From: Chondrosia reniformis
Lineage: Eukaryota > Porifera > Demospongiae > Chondrillida > Chondrillidae
Assembly (NCBI GenBank): GCA_947172415.1
Contig: OX359189.1
Span: 2,626,501-2,690,500 of the forward strand
DNA: 64,000 nucleotides
Direction: 5' to 3'
The position numbers and the translations under genes were made by a program. How positions within the stretch are numbered: position 1 is the stretch's first letter; each line of letters opens with the position of its first letter. This document shows, in pieces, positions 22,301 to 32,890 of this stretch. The notes beneath the pieces were generated by a model. That model was given only the letters and a program-made list of their open reading frames with translations. It had not been told where the DNA came from and searched no databases.

Positions 22301-23502
22301 AAGGAATCTATAGTCTCCTGCCAGTGCTCCTTGTTGTAATTCTTCAGACCTTGCCTGAAGAGGTCGGTAAAGCTGTGTCCGTCCTCCAGAGAGACACCAT
22401 CCTGGACAAGAGTTACATCATTTCACAATCTTGATAATACCTTCACACATATGTATGTATCCTAAATACATATCATGACTGAAATAGCTTGAACATAACA
22501 TGCACATGTGACTACTAATGGTTGAGATAGATGGATGGATGGATGGATGGATGGATGGATGGATGGATGGATGGATGGATGGATGGGTGGGTGGGTGGAT
22601 GGGTGGGTGGATGGATGGATGGATGGATGGATGGGTGGATGGATGGGTGGATGGATGGGTGGATGGATGGGTGGATGGATGGAAAGGTAGAGGTAAATTC
22701 CTTTTTCCATACCTATTTTCTAAGGAAGCACTAAAACATTGCTGCAGAAGCTACAAAGTATTTTGTTCCAAACAATACTGTTGCAAACTTACTCTTACAA
22801 TCTTGACCATCCTGATATAAAATACAAGGGTGGCATTGGGTGGTATCTTTGTCCCAACTCCACCCTCTCCATAACCAAGGTGAGGAGGAATGGTAATCCT
22901 TCTACGCTCCCACAAACAAGTGTCTACCAGACCACGGTCCATACCAGCAATGATACGACGATGACCAAGGGCAACAATATATGGAGTATTGTAATCAAAG
23001 CTACATCACAAGGAAAAATAGGCATTATTCATAGTATATAGGCTCAACATGTACGTACATGTATATATGAATGATTCAATTCATAATTGTTCCGTGTGAA
23101 TTCACACCGACATAAAGCGACTTCATCATATAAAATTGGTGTAAACAATATATATAGTAAATGTTTAATGGTGGAAAGCATATTAACATTTATATTAATA
23201 ATTAATGCCACCTTATCAGATAAACTATAAAACCTTGAAATGACGATTTAACTGTTTAATCGTATTCATTCATAGGAATACCTCTTTCCGAATATCTGCC
23301 CATCGGCTGCCAATCTCCCCACGTAGTGATAGTGAATCACATCTCCCTCAGTAGCTTTGAATATGCAGTCAGGCGGACGAAAAGTGGTCAGTACCTTCAG
23401 TCCTTCGCCCCAATCTTCTTCCTTAAAGTCAGTAGTACCTTCCTGAGAGCATCCAAGTGCGAAAAGGAAGGAGCAGACAAACAGTTTGTTCAACATTTTC
23501 AA
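19318..23502 (-). CDS. FKBP-CRTAP/leprecan fusion with signal peptide and RDEL tail, eight exons
   Basis: Predicted 541 residues. Exons: 23502-23282, 23000-22793, 22401-22134, 21888-21758, 21602-21345, 20496-20229, 19756-19611, 19443-19318. All phases agree. Residues 1-19 form a signal peptide. Residues about 45-142 are an FKBP-type prolyl isomerase domain ([30 protein letters not shown]). From about 145 onward the helical repeats match CRTAP/SC65/P3H N-termini ([53 protein letters not shown]). The C-terminus is HRDEL, an ER-retrieval signal. There is no 2OG-dioxygenase domain, so it should act as a collagen chaperone or scaffold in the ER, like CRTAP. The FKBP aspartate after the conserved Phe is Gly and the pocket Trp is Met, so isomerase activity may be reduced. 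The exon 7-8 junction is the least certain. Alternative: two adjacent genes, but the exon 2-3 junction is in frame with no stop. Confidence 0.8.
20845..21325 (+). repeat. 22-bp minisatellite in intron 5 of the FKBP-CRTAP gene
   Basis: About 21 copies of ACTAGCCATAGAGCTACTGT plus AT, with variant units carrying CATGG or CTGTACACT and a few shortened units. The array ends about 20 bp from the exon 5 donor at 21344, so length changes could affect splicing. Confidence 0.95.
21622..21735 (+). repeat. GATGG/GGTG microsatellite in intron 4
   Basis: Impure tetranucleotide array (GATG, GGTG, GATA) with two internal longer repeats. The His/Pro/Ser or Trp/Met/Gly frames across it are composition artefacts. 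Confidence 0.9.
22526..22685 (+). repeat. (GATG)n / (GGTG)n microsatellite in intron 2
   Basis: About 40 tetranucleotide units, mainly GATG with GGTG interspersed in a semi-regular pattern. It is open in several frames on both strands only because the repeat lacks stops. Confidence 0.95.
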
Positions 23503-24002
23503 TATACACGCTCGTACATATACACAATGCCCTTTGTGTGCGACGATTGCGCAATGTCTTGTATATATAGATCTGGACGCACAATAATGAACTACCTAGC
23601 TATTTGGCTGGATGACAGAAATAGATATATTATAGTATTCTGGAAATTTATCAAACGGACAATATAATTAAAATATAAGATAACGATGCATGCCGTTTTA
23701 TAGGAATTTACTTATTTTTCATCATCTCTCACCATAAATTAATATTTTGGTAAGATTGAATTATATCATGATTACAAAAATATCCAAAGCTACTTGCAAT
23801 TGCATACCTATATATTTCAGTTATATATGGAAGGTTATTGATCACACAGTATATATATATCTAATTTCGTAACTAATAACTTGAAACCGCTATTTGTATC
23901 TGCAGCCCTACATAAGGTAAAAGAGGTAATTATTACATAATATATGAAGGGGAAATATGGATTTATAAAGAAATTTTAAATACATAAAATAATTACCTTT
24001 AC

Positions 24003-27000
24003 TTAATCGGTAAATTTAAAGATTTTGTTAAGCTCATTGTTGACAAACATGTTGTTAGGGTCGACATTGGCTTGACTCCTTATAGCTTTAAACTCCTGCA
24101 ATTTAGTTCCATAGCCTTCCTCAAAGTATGTCAGTGCATCATCCAGTATCTGCCACTGTTTACCCCAATGAGGTATGATCTTTGGACGACCTGCTTCTGC
24201 ATAGTTTCTCTTCCATGCTGCAGCTACTGTCTTAAAGAAATCCAGGTGGTTTTGGAAGAATTTCCATGAAAGTACCTCAAAAGTAGTAGTGGCACTTGTA
24301 TATTGAGCTGGTGAAAGCAAAGTATTTGTACTGATTCCAAAGAACCTCATGTCTACACAGCTGCTCAAAGGGAAATTCCCTGCAAAATTACAATAAACAC
24401 ATCTGCAGATGTAGGTTACCCGTGACACCTATATACTGAGATTATCATGTACAAATTCAATGCAAATTAAATTTGATCTCAGCCAATAGAATAGTGCAAA
24501 TATTTAAATACATGGTATCCAAACATTTATAATCTCACTGGCAATGGATGTTAGCAGGCTATAAGGTTCAAGCCCCCATTCTTACACACCCATGTAATTC
24601 TGTGATATATAGTAATATCATCCTAAATGACCCCTTAAGTGGTCTATATGCAGCCTGCATGAAAACAATTGGTGAGGTCCAATTTAGTATAATTGCTATA
24701 TGCCATGCATAGTGGTTCCGTGCAGATAAAGAGATTTTATAGACCATTTTGTACTATCAATGTCATACACATTTTACAGACGTTTTTAGGATATCCATAT
24801 ATAGGTACGTATATACTAAAATACAAATATAAGCACATATATATGGGTATATATACACATACCCTCTGGAGCTGCAGACTGTACATAGTCTTTAACATCA
24901 GTGAAGCACTTCAACTGCAGTGAGCAATCCTGTTCGTTAAGATCCATGAAGAACTCCAAGTCATCAAGTGCAGGAACGTAAAGGACCAAGGAGCTCAAAT
25001 AATGGACTGCTTCCATCACATCCTCACAAGAATTATCGTGATCATACACCATTTTAAGTATCCTGTGAGTACACATAGAAAGCAAGGGAATTATATTGGA
25101 AAGCTGCAGTTGAAATTTTTCAAGTGATCGCTGCTCTTTTTGCAGTTCCATTGGTTTGTTCAAGGCATTGTAAATTTCCTCCCAGAGCCTCTGATTCAAC
25201 TGCTCTTCAAGAAAAATGTCATCTTTAATTTCAGGAGTTGAAACTGGTTCACTTTTGAGGAAAAATACAAAGAGATAAATAAGGGAATATTATTTATTTA
25301 AAATGATTCAGAAACAGTGATTGCTGAAGTAATAAGAGATTAAATACTGCTCCTCTGAATCCCTCTCAGTACAGTATATATGCGTACATATAGAGAGGTA
25401 AACTAAGTTCCAGTGCAGAAATTACATATGATTGAGTATTTGCTAGTTATGAGATGTCTCACTGTATGTATGTATGTAGGGTGACCACAATGTTACTTTA
25501 ATGTACTAAATTACAAACATACCTTGGATCGCAGAAATGGACTTCTCGGACCCACAATTCATCATTATTCGCACTCCATAGATATCTCGGAATGTTTCCA
25601 TAAAGAAGAGAGAAGAAAAGTCCCAATTGGGAAATGCTGTTGTACGGATACCAATAAATTTGTACGGAGAAGATGCTTTCATCTGTAAGAAGCCTTTTTA
25701 GCTCATCAGCAGTGAAATCCTTAATTTTTGGATAGCGATTCCTGACTTTAACTTTGAAATTAGGCTGCAATTTTATGGTCTGTTCCACAATGACACCAAA
25801 CAGACCAAGTGATGCTCTCACGGCTTTTAGCTGGTCCTCTGAGTTAAAGGTCTTCAGATCTCCATTGGCATCAATCAATTGTATTTCTGTCACCCATTCA
25901 CTAATAGTTGGCTGTCCCCGTCCAGTACCCTAGATATAATATTATGAATCATCAGAGTGATAATTAAACCACAACCGTTTCTACAATGCATATCATTTTT
26001 AAAGAGGAAAACAAAGAAAATAACAATTGATGGGAATCTCAATTAAGACTACTACATTTCTAGCACCGATTACATTGGGGTTATTAAATTGAACTTACAA
26101 CCTGTATACAACACTGTTAAATAATCAGTACAGTGAAATGGCATCCTTAAAATAATTAAAATCAAATCAAGATTACACATTGTCAAGTGACATGATGGTA
26201 CTCTGAACTACGTATACCATCAGTAGTGGTTTAAAAGGATTCAAAATAGCATAATATTGATTAGAATTGAAAACAATTTGAAGTGCACTATATATACAGG
26301 GGTCATCTCTCTACTTACATGACAAGCACATGTTACTATACCACACATGGAAAATGTCTTGACAATGGCATTTGATGGAAGGCAAAGTTGGTCCTGCAAG
26401 GGTTTGCCGCTATTGTATTCATCAAGACAGGCCTTTAGGTCACCTGAACTGGCACAACCTGACAACCTGGCTGTTTTATCTACAGTGCAAAAATTAATGT
26501 TTATATGTATACTCATACAAGTATAAGTGATACCAAATACTATGTCCACTCTGTACTAAAATAAAGAATTGCACTAAGCCATGCAGTGCAAAGGCTATGA
26601 TGTGATAGAAATAATCAATGGAAATATCACACCTGACCAACCAATTGCAAGTGACCAAAGTCTGATCTTGGTTGGAAGTGATTGCCTCCCAGTGTCATCA
26701 AAAATCGCAGACAGCAGTTTTACCCTCCCTTAGGGCTCATCAGTGTGGTATAAGACTTCTGGTGGTGAGTTTGGATGACTGCCTTGAGATTATTAATCCA
26801 TATCACAAGTGAAACACTTTACACAAGGTTAGTGCTTTTAATACCCAAGGCATATACTAACATAATATTTTGTATTTAAATAGTAGTGGATATAAAATTC
26901 AATACATGTAAAAGATACTAACCAATGGGGTTCAGTTCTACTGTTTTCCCTTCTGGCAACTTCAATCGCTCAGTGTAAATTATTATATCCCCCGGATTAT

Positions 27001-27834
27001 CACAGAAGACAGGAGACCAGGAGTGCTTCTGGCCAGCTACACGAACCTACACAATTATTTATATAAAACACAATATGTTGGTCAAAAGGTCATGCATCCA
27101 GAATTTTTTACCAAGCTGCAAGTTGGATTTCAACCAAAAAGACTCACTTGGATGATCTAAATAATTAAAGTCTTAAAGATTCCATACTCTCTATATGATA
27201 GTGGCTGGCAACTAATTGGTTAAGATAGCCCCTACCACTGGAAATGGTCAATTTGGCAGCTATATTTCCCACTTAGTGATACCTATGGTGATACTAGCTG
27301 AGCTCTTTGCAGAACGAAACAGAATGAACGTCTTGGCCCACTAGATGAATTACAAAGTAAGTGTTTGCTACATATGTAGTCGATAATATAATTCCTGATA
27401 GGGATATTCGACAATGAACCACTCATACTCTAAATCCCTAAACCTCCACTGCTTAACAACAGGATATGCAATACGACTGTACATAACCTTCATGCACATA
27501 CATAGACAAATGCTATAATAATATGCCAGCACCAATTTACCTTCTTTCCCTCGACTTTGGCTCTACGAATGATCGCTTGCACATCTTCCCTTGTGAACGG
27601 ATAACCAGCTAGTACTTTTTTTATACTAACACTGTTGCCCCAATTGATAAAGTCTTCTTCTACGAGTTCCGTTCCAGAGGCAGGAGGTTGTACAATTTTA
27701 GCTTCGGGTTCGAGCTCTTTCACTTGCCTGATATACCACTGACGCAGTTCAGCTGGAGACTTGAACTGGTCCTGGTTCTGGAGGAATGCCATCACACTTT
27801 CTTTTGTAACCATCACACTTTCTTTTGTAGCCAT
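24003..27834 (-). CDS. FAD-linked aldonolactone oxidase (GULO/ALO family), copy 2, six exons
   Basis: Predicted 583 residues. Exons: 27834-27541, 27046-26923, 26479-26319, 25929-25523, 25251-24863, 24379-24003. The three middle exons are exactly 124, 161 and 407 bp in all three copies. The flavin-attachment His is at about residue 106 (VRVAGQKHSW). CACH|GTGRGQPT spans the exon 3-4 junction. YWYPYNS is in exon 4, and PHWGKQW (His near 529) and DPNNMFVN are in exon 6. The N-terminus has a 7-residue direct duplication (ATKESVM/VTKESVM) from a 21-bp repeat. There is no signal peptide or membrane anchor, unlike microsomal vertebrate GULO. The first 60 bp upstream of the ATG are nearly identical to those of copy 3, so the promoter was duplicated too. 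Confidence 0.88.
26575..26790 (-). repeat. Dispersed repeat copy in intron 2 of oxidase copy 2
   Basis: In reverse orientation it shares CTGGGAGGCAATCA, CTTTGGTCACTTG and ATCATAGCCTTTGCAC with 18290-18600 and 4741-4880. A near-identical copy at 37395-37600 was inherited by oxidase copy 3, so this insertion predates their split. Confidence 0.55.
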
Positions 27835-28134
27835 CCTTGCTAGCGGAACTGTAGCACTGTTTGAAGTCCGTCAGCTAGCTACCTCAGTTTGCAACTGATG
27901 CGAGCCTTTTATAGCCTTCTGCACTACGTACAGTTAGTCTCGCATAGCCAGACCGTATTCCCCACACGCAAGCTTCTTCCTGTCGGAAGTGAGGAACGTT
28001 CTGTTAAACTTACGAACTAAAATTTCACCGGACTGTGTAATTGAAGCGCCGTCCCTAATTAGTTGTACAGTTACTCAAGGGCGCTTTCAATAAGAGTAAC
28101 TTTTTGTTAGTTGGATAACTTCCTTTAAAAATGC

Positions 28135-28810
28135 CTATACTAGGGAACTCAACCTGGAGAGAGCTACATGTACTAATGCTTCACAAAGATGGTCAGCATT
28201 AGGTAATGGCTTACATGTATCTACAATGCATGAGAAAGGTTCACTGAATTTCTCAGCTATGTCTTGTTTACATGTGATTACCTCTTTGTCTGTTGTTAAT
28301 GAATCAGTTTCAAACAAAAAAATGAGGCAATTGCTTCATTATTCTGGACAAAGGATGCCAGCATTTGTCAATACTGAAGAGTATTATGAAGATGTGGACT
28401 GCTCAGTTTTAGTACTTATTATCCTTGCACAGATTGTCAAAATCGTTGGCTATGTGCCTCATTGCCTGTATTTACTTCCTAATAGTCTGCTTATTCTCTT
28501 TCCATACCTTCTTGTTACTATTTGATGATTGCTCAGGGAGTGTTTTAAATACCTTAGCTTTGCTTTCTTGAGATCACATGCCAACTGATTTTTCAATTGT
28601 TTGTTTCCATGCAATCCCACTTTCCTTGGCCTTGTTACAATAATAATTCCCAGTGCTCATCAGTACTCCTAAGTCCCTATAGCTATCTATGGGAGATTTT
28701 CTTCCTTTCTTCAAAGGAATGTGGGCATCCACTATCTTTAGAAACATCTTCCAACCACTTATCATTGGCAACCCTAAAAGAACTCTTTCTACTCTACTTT
28801 GTTTAACTGA
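28135..28810 (-). other. Coding-like remnants, family not recognised
   Basis: Two minus-strand open stretches in different frames have protein-like composition. 28771-28574 includes GWKMFLKIVDAHIPLKKGRK. 28317-28135 includes EVITCKQDIAEKFSEPFSC and Cys/His-containing sequence. Stops separate them, and no splice pair joins them convincingly. A plus-strand reading of 28226-28525 ends in a hydrophobic run and is less likely real. This may be a decayed retrocopy or transposon gene. The remaining sequence from 27835 to 30390 is otherwise repeat-rich and AT-rich, with a perfect 31-nt hairpin at 29538-29568. Confidence 0.3.
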
Positions 28811-30394
28811 GGCATTATTTTGAAGAGAACTTTAAAAATATTTTAAGTATATACAATGGACATGAATCCTTGCAAGCTCAATAATACCTCCTGCAATAGC
28901 AATCCTATTACAGCTAGTATATTGCCATATATATATATCATAATCACCATTCATGTGGATTGCTGCACAAGTAATTGAAATTGCCTTGAAACAATTTCAA
29001 GAGTGATTCATTAATTATTAGCCCATTTTTACAGAGTTACAAGGCTTAAATTTAATTTGCATTATAATATACACAAATCCATCAATTTACAACATATCAC
29101 CTTGCATATAAGATTGAGTACTCCATATGTGATCTATATGTGATTATGTACTACAATGGGAAGCCATTGTGAAGGTGATGAATGGTTACATCAAAGACTA
29201 TTTATATACAATATACTATGTCATCCTTAATCTGTAGGTGATGATGATGTGCCAGACATCAAAATTATAAAGCCTTATTGTTGTTATTGCTTTTTAAACC
29301 ATCACTGATCCTAATTAGCTGATGAGAAGTTATATTGCAATCTCCTAACTATCACAAAGATTGGACTAAGAATTAATGTATGCATGTCCGTTCAGCTTGA
29401 AGGACACCTGTGATGTGCTGTTGCTAATACTTTCAATATCTGAAGTGATTGACCTTCGTATATGCTCATGCATGTAAAGTTATAAACCTAAAATGCTAAC
29501 ACTATACTTCTAAATTAATATAGAGTAATTATATGTAAGTACCATATACCATATAGGTATATGGTACTTTCCATAGGTATACCAACATATGTTGTAAATG
29601 TATTTACCTGGGTATATATAGGACTGTTTGTCTATATTATGTATGTATAAATATATCAGAGAGTACAGTAGTACATGATCACCGTCTTGTTTTGCTCCTT
29701 CTCTAACTGTGCTAGTCACTGTTACAAGCACAGCCATTCCTGGATTGATTAATTGATATTAAGAAGTTATCTTCCAATTTGTCAGTGATAGTATCTATAT
29801 GCATAGATTGCGTAAAATATTAGACTCCCTGCATGATACTGAAATGTAGCATTAGTTCTGAAAACATACACTATAAAAGTGACTACATGTAATTTAGAAG
29901 CCAATCCTAGAGGTGTTAGGTCCTACTAGTAGGAAGTTTAAACCTCCAGATATGTAAATTTTGACCTACCATATATAACCTCGAGGTGTCTACATGTTAT
30001 CAACTGGATGCAAGGTTACAAGCACAATAACTCTGTATTAGGAACAAACCAGAATATGTATGGAACAAGTATAGCTGAATTAAAACATAATATCTGACAA
30101 GGGTCATGAACAATGTGAACTAGGACATACCTGGAATCAATTAATATACGTACATATACAGCACTAGCTGAAGTTAGAGTAGCTACTTTCGATCTCTATA
30201 TGGTGAACATGCATCAGCCCTCACAATTCACACTTAAATCAAAATTATTTGCTAATACCCAAGTAGTATAGCACAAAATTATATTTGTAATATGAAGGTA
30301 ATTATAAGATTTGAATTTTCAATTAATAGAGAGCCAAAGGTGAGGTATGTAGGTTACATGGGAACCTTAGTCTGTAAGCCTCATATGTCTTCGT

Positions 30395-30750
30395 GGTAAA
30401 TTTGAAAGATTTTGTTAAGTTTTGTTAAGTTTTGTTGACAAACATGTTGTTAGGGTCGACATTTGCTTGACTCCTTATAGCTTTAAACTCCTGCAATTTA
30501 CTTCCATAGCCTTCCATAAAGTATGTCAGTACATCATGTTCATCCAGTAGTTGCCAATATTTACCCCAATGAGGTATGATCTTTGGACGACCTGCTTCTG
30601 CATAGCTTCTCTTCCATGCTGCAGCTACTTCTTTAAAGAAATCTATGTTGTTTTCAAACATGAAAGTACCTCAAAAGTGGTAGTGGCACTTGTATATTGA
30701 GCTGACAAAAGCAAAGTATTTGTACTGATTCCAAAGAACCTCATGTCTAT
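30395..30750 (-). pseudogene. Orphan, decayed copy of oxidase last exon
   Basis: Matches exon 6 of the aldonolactone oxidases (NIDFFKEVAAAWKRSYAEAG, PHWGKYWQLLDEHDVLTYF, DPNNMFVN). It has a short internal deletion that breaks the frame before the first of these, lacks the exon's 5' end, and has a slipped TTTTGTTAAG repeat that changes its 3' end. No other exons are near. It is closest to copy 3 (shared EHDVLTYF) and is probably a by-product of the tandem duplication that made copies 2 and 3. Confidence 0.8.
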
Positions 30751-31435
30751 TTTGTGGATGCCCGTTATACGTACATACGTATATATAGCTTAGAAAATGA
30801 TCAATGTCCTACGTATATAGGATAGCCCCCCCGCAGGCATAATATTTTATACGTATATATCTTCTGTCCAGGGATAAATTTATTGTTCTATTATTAATTT
30901 TTTCTAAGTTGTTAACTCTTGACCCCTAATTACATAAATCTAGCCATACTTGACTCATCAAGATGCAAGTTATATAAATGTCGAACAGGACCTGGTGTTC
31001 TTTTCTCTTAGGGCATGGTTACTGCTATATACCTCTGCCACCCCTTTACAACCCTAGTCCTCTTACCCTGGCTTCCCTTCTTAATCCATTCTTAACTCCT
31101 TTATATTGTCTGTATATATTAACAACATTAACAACATTCCATCACCACTTCTCTTTATCCCATGGCATGCAATTCTTCTAGCAACAGTTGTTTTAATTTA
31201 TTATTCAAACTTTATGGCCTATAACTAATACAGCCTCTGTTCCATATATGGACACACAGAGTGAAATCAAGGGTAGACCTCTACATACTGAATGCAATTG
31301 GTAGACTTCTATAGATATGCCTTTCAGATTTTATTAATACTGTACATGTACGTAGGTATACCTTAATTAGGTTGCACTTCTGATTCCAGTCATGACACAA
31401 ACACCTATAATGAGATGCATGACTTCAGTCTTCTC

Positions 31436-31680
31436 ACACAAGTGCAGCCTTGCAAGTCTCGGAAGGGGGGAGGCACATACTATAATATTCATGATCTAAT
31501 TTCTCTATAGTGAAAGCTCGTACCTGAAATAGGATACTTGTGCACATGGTAATCGGGAAAATGTTGCAATCCTATAAGAACACTCAAAGTATGACTTTCA
31601 AAGTTTGGATGTACTAGGGATGGTATACTCTATTATAGTGATTAAATCTCACAATGAATTGATATATAACTTATAGATTC
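31436..31680 (+). repeat. Dispersed direct repeat, about 240 bp (partner 42417-42645)
   Basis: The blocks AGTGCAGCCTTGCAAGTCTC, GGAGGCACATACTATAATAT, GTGCACATGGTAATCGGGAA and ACTTTCAAAGTTTGGATG recur in the same order at 42417-42645, about nine in ten bases identical by eye. It is non-coding and was presumably duplicated or mobile. Apart from it, 30751-32060 shows nothing I can name. Confidence 0.75.
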
Positions 31681-32067
31681 ATCACACACAAGTGTGCCAA
31701 AGATTCTAAATATTTCATGGCCCTAGAGTGTATATGAGTATAGGATTTGTAGCTTATAATTAATTAATTTGTCCATTCCTGGATTGAATACAGCTTATAT
31801 GTACTGCTTAGCAGTGTGCATGTATACTTGATACTAACATCGATCCCGATTATATATAATATAATTCAGCACAGAGGTGGTATATATACCTATTAGTATG
31901 AAGTGATAGGGGGTAAAATTGGTATATATGTCAGTTTTGATTCTTGTTTGATATTGACCTTGAGTACATGCATCCATCTTTTACATTGCTACAAATTAAT
32001 AGAAAACATCTCTATTATACATTTAGCATTCCAAGCTTATGGTTATTTGGAGTGACCAAACACAACG

Positions 32068-32250
32068 AAGTAGCCATGGTCCATGTGCCCGTGGAAGAAC
32101 CTGCCCAAAGGGCGGGTCCACACAACAGTTACTGTACATATAATTCAACACCAATTGCACTGCATGTACGTTCCCATTTATATACTCACTAGCAGATGTA
32201 CTTGCCCTTTGAGCAGGTTCTTCCGCTGGCACGTGTGCCGTGGCTACTTC
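32068..32250. repeat. Imperfect inverted repeat encoding similar peptides on both strands
   Basis: The left arm (about 32068-32113) and right arm (about 32195-32250) are inverted copies around GAAGAACCTGCCCAAAGGG. As a result the plus strand reads VHVPVEEPAQRA and the minus strand reads AHVPAEEPAQRA. The loop is about 80 bp. It may be a small foldback element or a duplicated exon piece. Confidence 0.6.
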
Positions 32251-32890
32251 AGTTTTGACATAGAAAATTAAAGCCTATGTGTACAATGATGATGTCAGAA
32301 CTGTGCACTCTGTATGCATGAAAGTTCATGAGAATAAAGAATTAATAGCCAAAAGGCAACAAATGAAAGAAAACTTGACTGGATGCATTAAGATACAAAG
32401 GAAAGCAGAAGCGGAACCAGCGGAAGGAATAATTAAATATGGTGTTACGCTTCGAGCTTGGACGGGAAAGTGAAGTGTGCGTGCCAGGGAAGTGGCAGAT
32501 CAGTACACACTCAGTTCTGTGCAATATTCAGGTGTCGTTCCATATAATCTAAAGGGGCAAACATTATATAGAGATGCATACAAAATCATGAGATTATTTA
32601 TATCCTTCATCTCTCACCATATATTATAATAGATTAATAAGATTGAATGATGTGTTCCATAAATTTCTTGCAATAAGATTACAAAAATATCCAGAGCTAC
32701 TATATGTAAGGTTATTGATCACACAGTATATAGACTATCTAAATTTGTAACTAATAATTCTACTTAAACCGTTATTTTGCATCTGCAGCCCTACATAAGA
32801 TAACAGAGGTTCAAAAGAGGTAATTATTACATTATAACACATAAAGGGGAAATATGTATGGATATTTATACATATAATAATTACCTTTAC

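Noticed and set aside
22462-22820. Open frames of repeated Ile-His-Pro or Met-Asp-Gly-Trp across the GATG repeat
   Set aside because: They exist only because the tetranucleotide array lacks stops. They lie in an intron of the FKBP-CRTAP gene, on both strands.
24540-24610. Second B-box-like GGTTCAAGCCCCC
   Set aside because: No A box or cloverleaf at proper spacing.
29510-29737. Minus-strand 75-residue open frame
   Set aside because: Falls in diverged palindromic MITE sequence. The residues match other MITE copies by DNA, not by protein constraint.
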